In this document: in pieces, positions 53,483 to 61,725 of the stretch
How the letters are laid out: each line of letters begins with the position of its first letter
Position numbering within the stretch: the stretch's first letter is position 1
NCBI RefSeq assembly: GCF_013265555.1
Contig: NZ_CP041345.1
Coordinates: forward strand, 248,001-312,000
Direction: 5' to 3'
DNA length: 64,000 bases
DNA from: Tenuifilum thalassicum
Lineage (GTDB): Bacteria > Bacteroidota > Bacteroidia > Bacteroidales > Tenuifilaceae
Translations under genes and position numbers: made by a program
The notes under the pieces: model-generated
What the model was told of the DNA's origin: nothing
Databases searched by the model: none
What the model saw: the letters and a program-made list of their open reading frames with translations, nothing else

Positions 53483-55858
53483 ATGAAGGTATTTGCAAAC
53501 TTAAAACTTGCGCAAAAAATTCAGCTTACCATAATTCCTTTAATGGTAGTTCTTTTTATTATTGCTGGGTTATCTGTTAATTACCTAGCAACTAAAAGAA
53601 CCCTCAATAATGCAATAAAAGATGCTAATATTTATCTTGATAAACTCATTGAAATAGCAAGTATTATTGATAATAAAACTGGGAATGGTCTCTCCTCTAA
53701 TGATTTGTTTGAGCTAAAACCTTACTTTTCAAAAGCAGCTTACTTTCAAACAGATTATCCTGCAATTATTTCTCGGAATGGCGAGTATTTGCTACATATC
53801 ACAAATCAGGGCGGTAGGTTACCAGTGAATGTTATAAAACAAATAAAATCAAGTAAAAGCAAGGAGGGGAGTGTCACTTTCTATGACCTGTCGACTACTA
53901 ATTCTAAAAAGAAAATATTAGTTTATAAGTATTATAAACCATTTAACGCTTATTTTGCCATTGCCATTAACCCAGATGAAGTAGTGGGTCAGGTAAAGTC
54001 AAATAGGCTACTAATGTTTTTACTTTTATTAATTGCCTCAGCATTAACAACTGTTGTTGTAATTAGGATACTTAAACCCACAACAAAACAGCTTAATAAA
54101 CTAGTAGCTCGCTTGAATATGTTATCGGAAGGAGACTTACCTCCTAAGATTGAGATAAATGAAAAGAATGAAATAGGTACATTATCAAGTTCACTGAATA
54201 AGCTAATTGATGGGTTAAGAAATACTACCGAGTTTGCAAGGCATATTGAACAGGATAAGCTTGACTATGAATTTAAACCGCTAAGCAATAAAGATCAGCT
54301 AGGCCATGCATTGTTGCAAATGCGCGAAAGCCTTAAAAAGGCTAAAATAGAAGATGAAAAACGTAAAATACAAGATGAAAACAGGAGCTGGTTTAATGCT
54401 GGGCTAGCTAAATTTGGTGATATACTTCGTCAGAATAACAACAACCTATCCAACCTTGCCGATAGTGTAATACAAAATCTTGTGACGTATTTAGATGCAA
54501 ATCAAGGTGGAATTTTTATGCTTCGCGAAAATGATTCGGAGAAACATCTTGATTTATTATCGTCCTTTGCTTATAACAGAAAGAAGTTTATTCAAAAAAC
54601 TATTCACCTAGGTGAAGGCTTAGTGGGTACCTGTGCTGTTGAACGACAAACGATTTACCTAAAAGAGATACCCGAAAATTATATTACTATAACCTCAGGA
54701 TTAGGAGAGGCAACACCCCGATCGTTACTTATTGTTCCGTTGAAGCTTGAAGATGAAATATTTGGTGTTATTGAGCTTGCATCGTTTAACGAGTTTACAG
54801 ACTTACAAATAGAGTTTGTCGAGAAAGTGAGCGAGAGTATAGCGTCTACGTTAAACTCTGTAAGAAATAGTATTCGAACTCAGGAACTGTTGGAGCAATC
54901 GCAGCAGCAGAGAGAAGAAATGGCTGCCCAAGAAGAAGAGATGCGACAAAATATGGAAGAGATGCAGGCCACTCAAGAAGAGATGCAGCGTAAGAACCTT
55001 GAACTTGAGATAATAAATTCTGCGATTAACCAATCATTAGTATCCTGTTCACTCAATGAGGATGGTGTTATCTTAGGGGCAAACATCATTTTCCAAGATA
55101 TGTTAGGTTACGATGCCCAGCTTTTAGAAGGGACAATGTTTGAAAACCTAATTGATGAGAACGAGCGACCAGAGTTTCAAAAACTTTGGCAATCTGTTCT
55201 TAATGGTAATTCAATTAACACTACCCTGCACTTATTTGGGAAGAATAATATTGAACGGTATATCCTGGCCACCATTTCTCCTGGCTTTGACTCCATGGGA
55301 ATTCTAATTAAGATTCTTCTTATTGGCCACGATATTACTGAAACCAAGAAACTTGAACTGATGACCCAAAAGCAGGCAAAAGAAATTGAGAAGAATATAC
55401 TCCAAATCAAGAAAGAACAGGAAATATCTGCGCTGCGTCAAAAAGAGACAGAAACTCTATTGAAAGCATTGGACCAGAACTGCTTGGTTACTATTATTGA
55501 ACCCGATGGGCTTATTTCTTATATCAATAATAAGAATGTTGAGGTTTTAGGTGATAAGAAAGAGGTTATTGAAAACAGGTATCTTCAGGATATTGACTAC
55601 ACAGCCAAACATAAACCTAAGGAATTTAAGAGATTCTGGAGCGCTCTCCTAAAAGGTCAAAAACAAACGCGTGAATTTTCGCTTAAGGTTGGTGATACTG
55701 TTCGGTGGGTTCAGGAAAACTATACTCCAATAATTGACCAGAATGGTAACCTGTATAAGATTATCAATATTGGACTTGATATTACCGAAAGCAAACAAAA
55801 AGAGGAGGAATTGAACAAAGCTATTGAACTTTTAAAGAAGCAGATAAAGAATAAGTAG
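53483..55858 (+). CDS. Membrane sensor: HAMP-GAF-PAS-PAS, no output domain
   Basis: A 791-residue sensor. Two helices (about residues 15-35 and 178-198) bracket an extracytoplasmic region of about 140 residues, consistent with a Cache-type sensor. Then come HAMP (about 198-250), a HAMP-like segment with LGHALLQMRESL, a GAF domain (about 310-465) with IPENYITITSGLG, a Glu/Gln-rich coiled coil (REEMAAQEEEMRQNMEEM), and two PAS domains joined by a second coiled coil. There is no kinase, cyclase or MCP domain. It lies between two CheR-type genes. It may signal through protein contacts, with the coiled coils as possible methylation targets. Confidence 0.85.
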   Translation: MKVFANLKLAQKIQLTIIPLMVVLFIIAGLSVNYLATKRTLNNAIKDANIYLDKLIEIASIIDNKTGNGLSSNDLFELKPYFSKAAYFQTDYPAIISRNGEYLLHITNQGGRLPVNVIKQIKSSKSKEGSVTFYDLSTTNSKKKILVYKYYKPFNAYFAIAINPDEVVGQVKSNRLLMFLLLLIASALTTVVVIRILKPTTKQLNKLVARLNMLSEGDLPPKIEINEKNEIGTLSSSLNKLIDGLRNTTEFARHIEQDKLDYEFKPLSNKDQLGHALLQMRESLKKAKIEDEKRKIQDENRSWFNAGLAKFGDILRQNNNNLSNLADSVIQNLVTYLDANQGGIFMLRENDSEKHLDLLSSFAYNRKKFIQKTIHLGEGLVGTCAVERQTIYLKEIPENYITITSGLGEATPRSLLIVPLKLEDEIFGVIELASFNEFTDLQIEFVEKVSESIASTLNSVRNSIRTQELLEQSQQQREEMAAQEEEMRQNMEEMQATQEEMQRKNLELEIINSAINQSLVSCSLNEDGVILGANIIFQDMLGYDAQLLEGTMFENLIDENERPEFQKLWQSVLNGNSINTTLHLFGKNNIERYILATISPGFDSMGILIKILLIGHDITETKKLELMTQKQAKEIEKNILQIKKEQEISALRQKETETLLKALDQNCLVTIIEPDGLISYINNKNVEVLGDKKEVIENRYLQDIDYTAKHKPKEFKRFWSALLKGQKQTREFSLKVGDTVRWVQENYTPIIDQNGNLYKIINIGLDITESKQKEEELNKAIELLKKQIKNK

Positions 55859-55861
55859 GAT

Positions 55862-56698
55862 ATGCAAATTAGGTACGAAATAGGGATTGTTGACACTCGT
55901 AATGTTATTAAAACATTGCTTGATGAATATGGTTTAGATTTTCGTGATTATGCTCTTACTTCATTTAAACGCAGACTTGAGCATATTATTTCATTATACG
56001 CCCTTCGTGATGGAGAGGGATTAATAGCTAAGTTAAAGAATAACAAAGAGTTTATTGATGAATTTCTTTACCATATTTATCCAGAAACATCAGAAATGTT
56101 TAGGGATCCTTCGTTTTGGAGAGCTTTACGTGATGAGATTATTCCGGAATTATTAAAGGGTAGTCCTACTAAACCAAGAATTTGGATCGCAGCCTTTGAT
56201 TCTGGTGAAGAACTGTACTCCCTAGCTATTACACTCCATGAATTAAACTTGCTAGATAAGGTGAATATTTATTGCAACATTCTATCTGAAAAAAATATAG
56301 TTAGGATTACGTCGGGTCAGCTCGACCCCAAAGATATGGAGATTAATGAGGCAAATTACATGAGGTTTAACGATAAAGGTAAATACTCAAACTATTATCA
56401 AGCTGAAGGAGGCAATATTAAGTTTAATGTTGAGTTGATTAAAGATGTTAAGTTTGTCAAACAAAATTCACTAATCGAAGAGAACCCTGGAGCAACAAAG
56501 CTGATTATTTTCAGAAACCAAGCAATTTACTATAACCAGACATTAACCGATAAAATTATTGAGAGGTTCTCAAATAGTTTGGTTCCTGGAGGCTTTTTGG
56601 CAGTAGGAGTAAAAGAAACATTGAATAATAGTAGTTTAAGCAATAAATTTACTTTATTCAACGAGTCAGAACGAATTTACAAGCGTAAAAGTGTATAA
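55862..56698 (+). CDS. Degenerate CheR-like protein
   Basis: A 278-residue paralogue of the CheR at 52637. The N-domain is kept (TSFKRRLEHIISLYAL, ETSEMFRDPSFWRALRDEIIPEL). The SAM motif GCSTGQEVYS is replaced by AFDSGEELYS, the ribose-binding ATDLN by CNILS, and LCRNVIIYF by IFRNQAIYY. It has therefore probably lost methyltransferase activity and may act as a regulator or decoy binding partner. It starts three bases after the sensor gene and ends five bases before cheB. Confidence 0.8.
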   Translation: MQIRYEIGIVDTRNVIKTLLDEYGLDFRDYALTSFKRRLEHIISLYALRDGEGLIAKLKNNKEFIDEFLYHIYPETSEMFRDPSFWRALRDEIIPELLKGSPTKPRIWIAAFDSGEELYSLAITLHELNLLDKVNIYCNILSEKNIVRITSGQLDPKDMEINEANYMRFNDKGKYSNYYQAEGGNIKFNVELIKDVKFVKQNSLIEENPGATKLIIFRNQAIYYNQTLTDKIIERFSNSLVPGGFLAVGVKETLNNSSLSNKFTLFNESERIYKRKSV

Positions 56699-56703
56699 AA
56701 CTT

Positions 56704-57264
56704 ATGTATAAAGCAGTTATTATAGGAGGTTCAGCAGGTAGTTTTCAGGTTATTACCAGAATTTTACATTCTTTGTCCCCCGACTACCCTTTGCCAGTTT
56801 TGCTTTGTTTACATCGTTTAAAGCATGTGAGAAGTGGATTTGTGGAGGCGTTGTCCATTAAGTCGGGAATACCAATTATTGAGCCAAACGATAAAGAACA
56901 AATAAAGCCAGGCAAAGCATATTTAGCACCTGCAAACTACCATATGTTTGTTGAACTCGGGAACAAAATTGCTTTATCAACTGAAGATCCTGTTAACCAT
57001 TCGCGCCCTAGTATCGACCTATCATTTATTACTGCGGCTCAAGTTTATCGTGAAAAACTTGTAGGGATAATTCTTTCTGGTGCTAACCGCGATGGAGCCT
57101 ATGGGTTAAAGAAAATTAAAGATCTTGGAGGACTTGCAATTGTCCAAGACCCAAACGAATGCCAAGTACGTACAATGACTGAGGCATCGCTTAGAATGAC
57201 TCCCGTTGATCATGTTTTCACAACTAATGAAATAATAAGATTTTTACAAAAAATTAAGGCTTAA
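56704..57264 (+). CDS. cheB: Stand-alone CheB-type methylesterase
   Basis: A 186-residue protein consisting only of the CheB catalytic domain, which hydrolyses glutamyl methyl esters. The catalytic triad can be placed at S10 (IIGGSAGS), H37 (LLCLHRLK) and D130 (GANRDGAYG), with spacing like that of enteric CheB. The receiver domain that normally regulates CheB is absent, so control must come from elsewhere. Placement between a CheR-like gene and a GAF protein supports a role opposing the CheR enzyme. Confidence 0.9.
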   Translation: MYKAVIIGGSAGSFQVITRILHSLSPDYPLPVLLCLHRLKHVRSGFVEALSIKSGIPIIEPNDKEQIKPGKAYLAPANYHMFVELGNKIALSTEDPVNHSRPSIDLSFITAAQVYREKLVGIILSGANRDGAYGLKKIKDLGGLAIVQDPNECQVRTMTEASLRMTPVDHVFTTNEIIRFLQKIKA

Positions 57265-57268
57265 GGTT

Positions 57269-58042
57269 ATGAGCAGAATGGAAAAATCGAGCAGAGCAAT
57301 GCCAATAGTTATACTTCTTCTGTCTATTGTTGGCTCATTGCTTATATTTAGCCTAGTATATAACTATTTAACAAGCAGTGGGGTTCATTTTCCTGCTTGG
57401 CTTATAGCCCTATCTTTAATTCCAACTTTACTTGTAGGTTGGTTCTACTTTTACAGCCTAAAACTTCAGAACCAGGTATCAAAACTTAACTCTGAGATAG
57501 ACTCACTTAAGACTCAAGTTAGGTCGTTAGTAAAGTCTGAGGACAAAGAAGAAGATTTTGTTGAGAAAAAAACTGATTATCAGGTCTGGGTTAACAAACT
57601 ACTTCCCGAATTCGATAAGAGTGATATTGAAAAGTATTCGGAAGCATTACTGGCCAATATTGCTAAAAGTGTTGATATTGTTCAGGGACAATTCTATCTT
57701 AAAGATTCTGAGACTGGCGTATTCCGGTTTATATCTGGTTATGCTTTTTATTCCGAGACACCTCCCCCTGAATATACTGAGGGAGAAACCTTGGCTGGTC
57801 AGGTTGCCAAAAATAAAAAGCTAATTAATATCGATAACATTCCAGATGGTTATATCACTATCCTTTCTGGACTTGGGAAAGGATCTCCTAAACATCTTAT
57901 TATTACACCAGTACTTTCGCCCGATAATCAAACTATTGGTATAATTGAGTTGGCTTCATTTAAACCTTTTGAAAACGACCACGAAGAACTTTTTTCATTG
58001 CTTGGCCGTAAACTAGGAGAAGAAATTAGTATTTCAAAATAA
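57269..58042 (+). CDS. Membrane GAF-domain protein
   Basis: A 257-residue protein with two helices near the N-terminus (about residues 13-33 and 38-60), a coiled coil (about 62-92) and a GAF domain with IPDGYITILSGLGKGSPKHL. This signature is shared with the GAF domains of the sensor at 53483 and the phosphatase at 58058. It has no output domain. It begins four bases after cheB and ends 15 bases before the phosphatase gene, so it may form a complex with one of the neighbours. Confidence 0.8.
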   Translation: MSRMEKSSRAMPIVILLLSIVGSLLIFSLVYNYLTSSGVHFPAWLIALSLIPTLLVGWFYFYSLKLQNQVSKLNSEIDSLKTQVRSLVKSEDKEEDFVEKKTDYQVWVNKLLPEFDKSDIEKYSEALLANIAKSVDIVQGQFYLKDSETGVFRFISGYAFYSETPPPEYTEGETLAGQVAKNKKLINIDNIPDGYITILSGLGKGSPKHLIITPVLSPDNQTIGIIELASFKPFENDHEELFSLLGRKLGEEISISK

Positions 58043-58057
58043 TTATATTGTAATAGC

Positions 58058-60670
58058 ATGATATCATATAGCTCAATATCAACAACTAATAATCAGGATG
58101 TAATACGAAAAAAAGTATTACATGCTTTTTTGTTAGGTATCCTGTTTCCTTTAATTGCTTGGACTGTTGATATCGTTTTACAGACAAAGCCAATAACACT
58201 GGGGAATATTTTGTTAATTCACTCTCAAAATCCAATGCACTGGATTATTGATTTAGCCCCGTTTGTTATGGCATTTTATACATGGTGGGTTACCACAAGT
58301 AACCTCCGAAAAATTCTTATTCTTGAAAAGGAACTCCGTCAGCGCGACGAAGACATTGAAAAGAATGCACAGTTTGCAAAGCTCATAGGAGAAGGGAACT
58401 ATAATGCACCATTTGAAATAGGAGGAGATGATGATATCTTGGGGAAGTCGTTGCTTTTAATGCGCGATAACCTGCTGGCTAATCAGAAAAAGGAGGCAGA
58501 ACAGAACTGGATTACCAAAGGGAAAGATGAAGTATCCCATATTTTACGTTTGCATCATAACCTCGATGAGCTAGCCTACGATGTTCTGGTTAAACTAATC
58601 AACTACATTCGGTCAATACAGGGTGCCATTTATCTTTACGACGAGGAAAAAGATCGGTTAATCAATCTTGCAACATACGCTTATAACAGAAGGAAGTATA
58701 TCAAGCAAGAGTTTAAAATAGGAGAGGGGTTAATTGGAGAATGTGCTTATGAACGCGATTATATCTATCGTACCGAAATTCCCGATGATTATGTTACCAT
58801 AACCTCAGGTATCCTAGGCGATAAGAAACCCAAAAGCTTATTGCTCATCCCATTAATAACAGATGAAAAACTTGAAGGAGTGCTAGAATTTGCTTCCTTA
58901 GACGATGAGATTCCTGAGTTAACCATTCGATTCCTAAAAGAAGTTGGAGAAATTATTGCTCGAACAATATTCAATCTTCGTATTAATCAGAAAACAGAAA
59001 GACTCCTTCAGGAGGCTCAACAAATGGCACAAGAACTCCGCGAGAATGAGGAGGAACTTCGCCAGAACGCTGAGGAAATGAGAATAACTCAGGAGGAACT
59101 TGAAATCTCTAATGCGAAGTTAGAATCAAAAATTCAAGAAGTTGAGAATGCCCAAAAACGCTTACATTCACTCCTTGAGAACGCTTCGGAAATAATTTCA
59201 ATATACAATAGCGATAAACAGCTTACCTATATCAGTCCTTCTGTTACCAAAATCCTAGGATACACTCCTCAAGAAATGATGAGCGGTAAAGACTTTGATC
59301 GCTTAACTCGAAAGGGTGAGTCTGCATTCAATGAGATGTTTGAACAACTTCTGGAGAATCCTAGAATTGCAATTACCATTCAGTACACCTTTATGAAAAA
59401 AGATGGTGAGAAAATATTTCTTGAGGTTACAGGAAGGAATCTACTTGATGACCCTGCAATTGGTGGTATTATCATCAATTCACGGGATATCACTGAGCGC
59501 AAACGCGCCGAGAAAGAAGAGCGAATGCGTAGCAAAATGCAGTCGCTTTCCGAAAATTCACCAGATATTATCATGAGGGTGAACCCTTCAGGACAGTTCT
59601 TCTATGCTAATCCCATGGTAGGTAAATACCTTGGTATAAACAATAATGAACTTATTAATCAAACCATTTCGGTTCTTGATAATATTCCCGAACTGTATAA
59701 CTTTATTCGGGATGCAATAAAGACAATTAGGGTAGAAAAAGAGAACTATGAAGGAGAAATAACCTTTAACACCAATCTTGGCGAAACGGTGATGCACATT
59801 GTTGCAATACCTGAGTTTAACGAGAATGAGTTGGAAACAATCCTTTTTGTTGCACATGATATAACAGATCAGAAAAAAACAGAAAGGGAGATTCAAGAAA
59901 AGAATAGAAAGATTACAGAGAGTATAAATTATGCTCAACGAATTCAAACATCTATTTTGCCCAGCAATAAAATAATAAGGCAGTACCTCCCTAAATCTTT
60001 TATTTACTACCATCCACGCGATGTGGTTAGTGGTGATTTCCCTTGGTTTTTTGTAAAAGACGATTTTATTTACATTGCTGCTGTAGATTGTACTGGACAT
60101 GGTGTTCCTGGCGCACTGCTCTCATTTATTGGCTTTTTCACTCTTAACAACGTGGTTGACCACGATTCCTCATATACCGCAGGCCAAATACTTGATCATC
60201 TTCATTATGGTGTACGGAAAACCCTAAAGCAGGATCGACCCGATGCCGATGCTCGTGATGGCATGGATATTGCTTTTTGTAAGATTGACCCAAAATCTAA
60301 TGAGTTGCAGTATTCAGGTGCACATAGGCCCCTTTATTTTGTTCGAAACGGTGAACTAACACAATACAAAGGCGATAGAAAAGCCATTGGCGGTATACCT
60401 CACCCTAAAAAGGCTGAAGAACCTTTTACCAATTATACCATAACCTATAAACCAGGCGATAGAATATTCTTTTTCTCCGATGGTATAGTTGATCAGGTTG
60501 GTGGTCCTATAAAGAAAAAATTTGGAGCACCTGCTGTTCGGGAAATAATTATTAATAACCAAAACACACCAATTCAGGAACTTCATAGTGTTTTTGAGAA
60601 TGCAGTTACAGAATATCAAGGTGATAATAAACAGGTTGATGATATACTATTAATTGGAATTGAATTTTAA
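58058..60670 (+). CDS. GAF-PAS-PAS-SpoIIE protein phosphatase (SiaA-like)
   Basis: An 870-residue membrane protein: two N-terminal helices, a linker, a GAF domain (about 175-325, IPDDYVTITSGILG), a Glu-rich coiled coil, two PAS domains (about 375-490 and 505-620) and a C-terminal PP2C/SpoIIE phosphatase domain (about 640-870). Phosphatase metal motifs are VVSGDFPWF, AAVDCTGHGVPG, DGMDIAFC and FFFSDGIVDQ. By analogy with SiaA it would dephosphorylate the SiaC-like protein encoded two genes downstream. The sensor part differs from Pseudomonas SiaA. Confidence 0.9.
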   Translation: MISYSSISTTNNQDVIRKKVLHAFLLGILFPLIAWTVDIVLQTKPITLGNILLIHSQNPMHWIIDLAPFVMAFYTWWVTTSNLRKILILEKELRQRDEDIEKNAQFAKLIGEGNYNAPFEIGGDDDILGKSLLLMRDNLLANQKKEAEQNWITKGKDEVSHILRLHHNLDELAYDVLVKLINYIRSIQGAIYLYDEEKDRLINLATYAYNRRKYIKQEFKIGEGLIGECAYERDYIYRTEIPDDYVTITSGILGDKKPKSLLLIPLITDEKLEGVLEFASLDDEIPELTIRFLKEVGEIIARTIFNLRINQKTERLLQEAQQMAQELRENEEELRQNAEEMRITQEELEISNAKLESKIQEVENAQKRLHSLLENASEIISIYNSDKQLTYISPSVTKILGYTPQEMMSGKDFDRLTRKGESAFNEMFEQLLENPRIAITIQYTFMKKDGEKIFLEVTGRNLLDDPAIGGIIINSRDITERKRAEKEERMRSKMQSLSENSPDIIMRVNPSGQFFYANPMVGKYLGINNNELINQTISVLDNIPELYNFIRDAIKTIRVEKENYEGEITFNTNLGETVMHIVAIPEFNENELETILFVAHDITDQKKTEREIQEKNRKITESINYAQRIQTSILPSNKIIRQYLPKSFIYYHPRDVVSGDFPWFFVKDDFIYIAAVDCTGHGVPGALLSFIGFFTLNNVVDHDSSYTAGQILDHLHYGVRKTLKQDRPDADARDGMDIAFCKIDPKSNELQYSGAHRPLYFVRNGELTQYKGDRKAIGGIPHPKKAEEPFTNYTITYKPGDRIFFFSDGIVDQVGGPIKKKFGAPAVREIIINNQNTPIQELHSVFENAVTEYQGDNKQVDDILLIGIEF

Positions 60671-60686
60671 AAATGTAATATATTTG
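60654..60686 (+). promoter_or_regulatory. Candidate internal promoter before siaB
   Basis: TATATTTG at 60679-60686 matches TAnnTTTG, with TTG 22 bases (60654) or 16 bases (60660) upstream. It overlaps the end of the phosphatase gene and precedes the siaB start by 21 bases, so the switch genes may also be transcribed on their own. Confidence 0.5.
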
Positions 60687-60707
60687 TAAATTATAAACTA
60701 CCGGGCT

Positions 60708-61283
60708 ATGGATAGAAAAAACGTTAGAGGGTTTCTTGAGTTTGTATACGACTTTTATAAGTCGATGAAAGCTCATGAAATAACCCTGGTTTATGAGGGT
60801 GAAATTACCCATCAAATAACCAAAGCCTTTACCTCTCTTACCGAGTCGAATATGGCAAAGGAAGAGGAGTCAAACTCTGTTCAAAAGAAAGTATTCCATG
60901 TAATGGTGGAGTGCTTGCAAAACATTAGCAAACATGCCGATACCTTTGGCTCCGATGATTTCTTGTTTGCTGGACGAGGCATTTTTATGGTTAGCAAAGG
61001 CGATGAAGAATACCACGTTACTACAGGTAACGTGATTGAGAACAGTAAGATAGAAGAACTTTCCAAAATCCTCGACCATATTAACTCATTGGACAAGGAG
61101 GGCCTTAAACAGCTCTACAAAACACAAATGCGCGAAGGGCGCCTTTCAGAGAAAGGGGGTGCTGGCCTTGGATTTATCGATATAGCCCGGAAAACAGGTA
61201 GAAAACTTGACTACCATTTTTTACCTATTGATGAGGAAACGCACTTCTTTGTATTAACTTCAACCATTTCAAGAACTGAATAA
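60708..61283 (+). CDS. siaB: SiaB-type protein kinase
   Basis: A 191-residue protein of the SiaB family, kinases with a histidine-kinase-like ATP fold that phosphorylate the partner SiaC on a threonine. The N box is in VECLQNISKHAD (N72) and the G box in EKGGAGLGF (149-157), both intact. Gene order phosphatase-siaB-siaC matches the siaA-siaB-siaC order known in Pseudomonas. It is followed after ten bases by the SiaC-like gene. In Pseudomonas the system controls biofilm through a cyclase that is absent here. Confidence 0.9.
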   Translation: MDRKNVRGFLEFVYDFYKSMKAHEITLVYEGEITHQITKAFTSLTESNMAKEEESNSVQKKVFHVMVECLQNISKHADTFGSDDFLFAGRGIFMVSKGDEEYHVTTGNVIENSKIEELSKILDHINSLDKEGLKQLYKTQMREGRLSEKGGAGLGFIDIARKTGRKLDYHFLPIDEETHFFVLTSTISRTE

Positions 61284-61293
61284 ATATATAGCT

Positions 61294-61677
61294 ATGGAAG
61301 TAATCAAGATAATGGGTACCGACGATACCCCAACCGTGATTTTAGATGCTGAAAACGAAATTTTCGAAATCTCGGGTCGTTCGCTCCCAGAGGATGTAAC
61401 GGCTTTCTATGATCCCATTTTACAGTGGCTTGATGAGTACTCCGAATCACCAAATGCAAAAACTATCTTTACCTTTAAACTGGTTTATTTCAACACTGCT
61501 AGTTCAAAGCTGTTGCTCGACATACTTATGAAGTTAGAGCAGCTAAAAGAAAATGGGCATGATGTGTTGGTTCGTTGGTATTATCCCGACGATGATGAGG
61601 ATATGCAAGAAGCAGGTGAAGAATATGCCGACATAGTAGACGTTCCATTTGAACAAGTTGGCTACACTCTAAGCTAA
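61294..61677 (+). CDS. siaC: SiaC-type regulatory phosphoprotein
   Basis: A 127-residue DUF1987 protein that is the switch component of Sia systems. The conserved segment LVYFNTASSKLLLDIL places a threonine at residue 68, the same number reported as the phosphorylated threonine of Pseudomonas aeruginosa SiaC. Unphosphorylated SiaC there binds and activates the cyclase SiaD. No cyclase gene is in view, so this one must bind another target; the transporter encoded next is a candidate. Confidence 0.9.
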   Translation: MEVIKIMGTDDTPTVILDAENEIFEISGRSLPEDVTAFYDPILQWLDEYSESPNAKTIFTFKLVYFNTASSKLLLDILMKLEQLKENGHDVLVRWYYPDDDEDMQEAGEEYADIVDVPFEQVGYTLS

Positions 61678-61725
61678 TTGCTAAAGTACTTTTTTTGTTA
61701 TTGTTAACCTTAGCCTAAGTAAAGA

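Noticed and set aside
52637-57264. A conventional chemotaxis operon
   Set aside because: CheR and CheB are present, but there is no CheA, CheW, CheY or methyl-accepting receptor, and the sensor lacks an MCP signalling domain.
59588-60100. 170-residue frame on the minus strand within the phosphatase gene
   Set aside because: It is antisense to conserved SpoIIE phosphatase sequence and reads as Phe/Cys/Tyr-rich nonsense, typical of a shadow frame.
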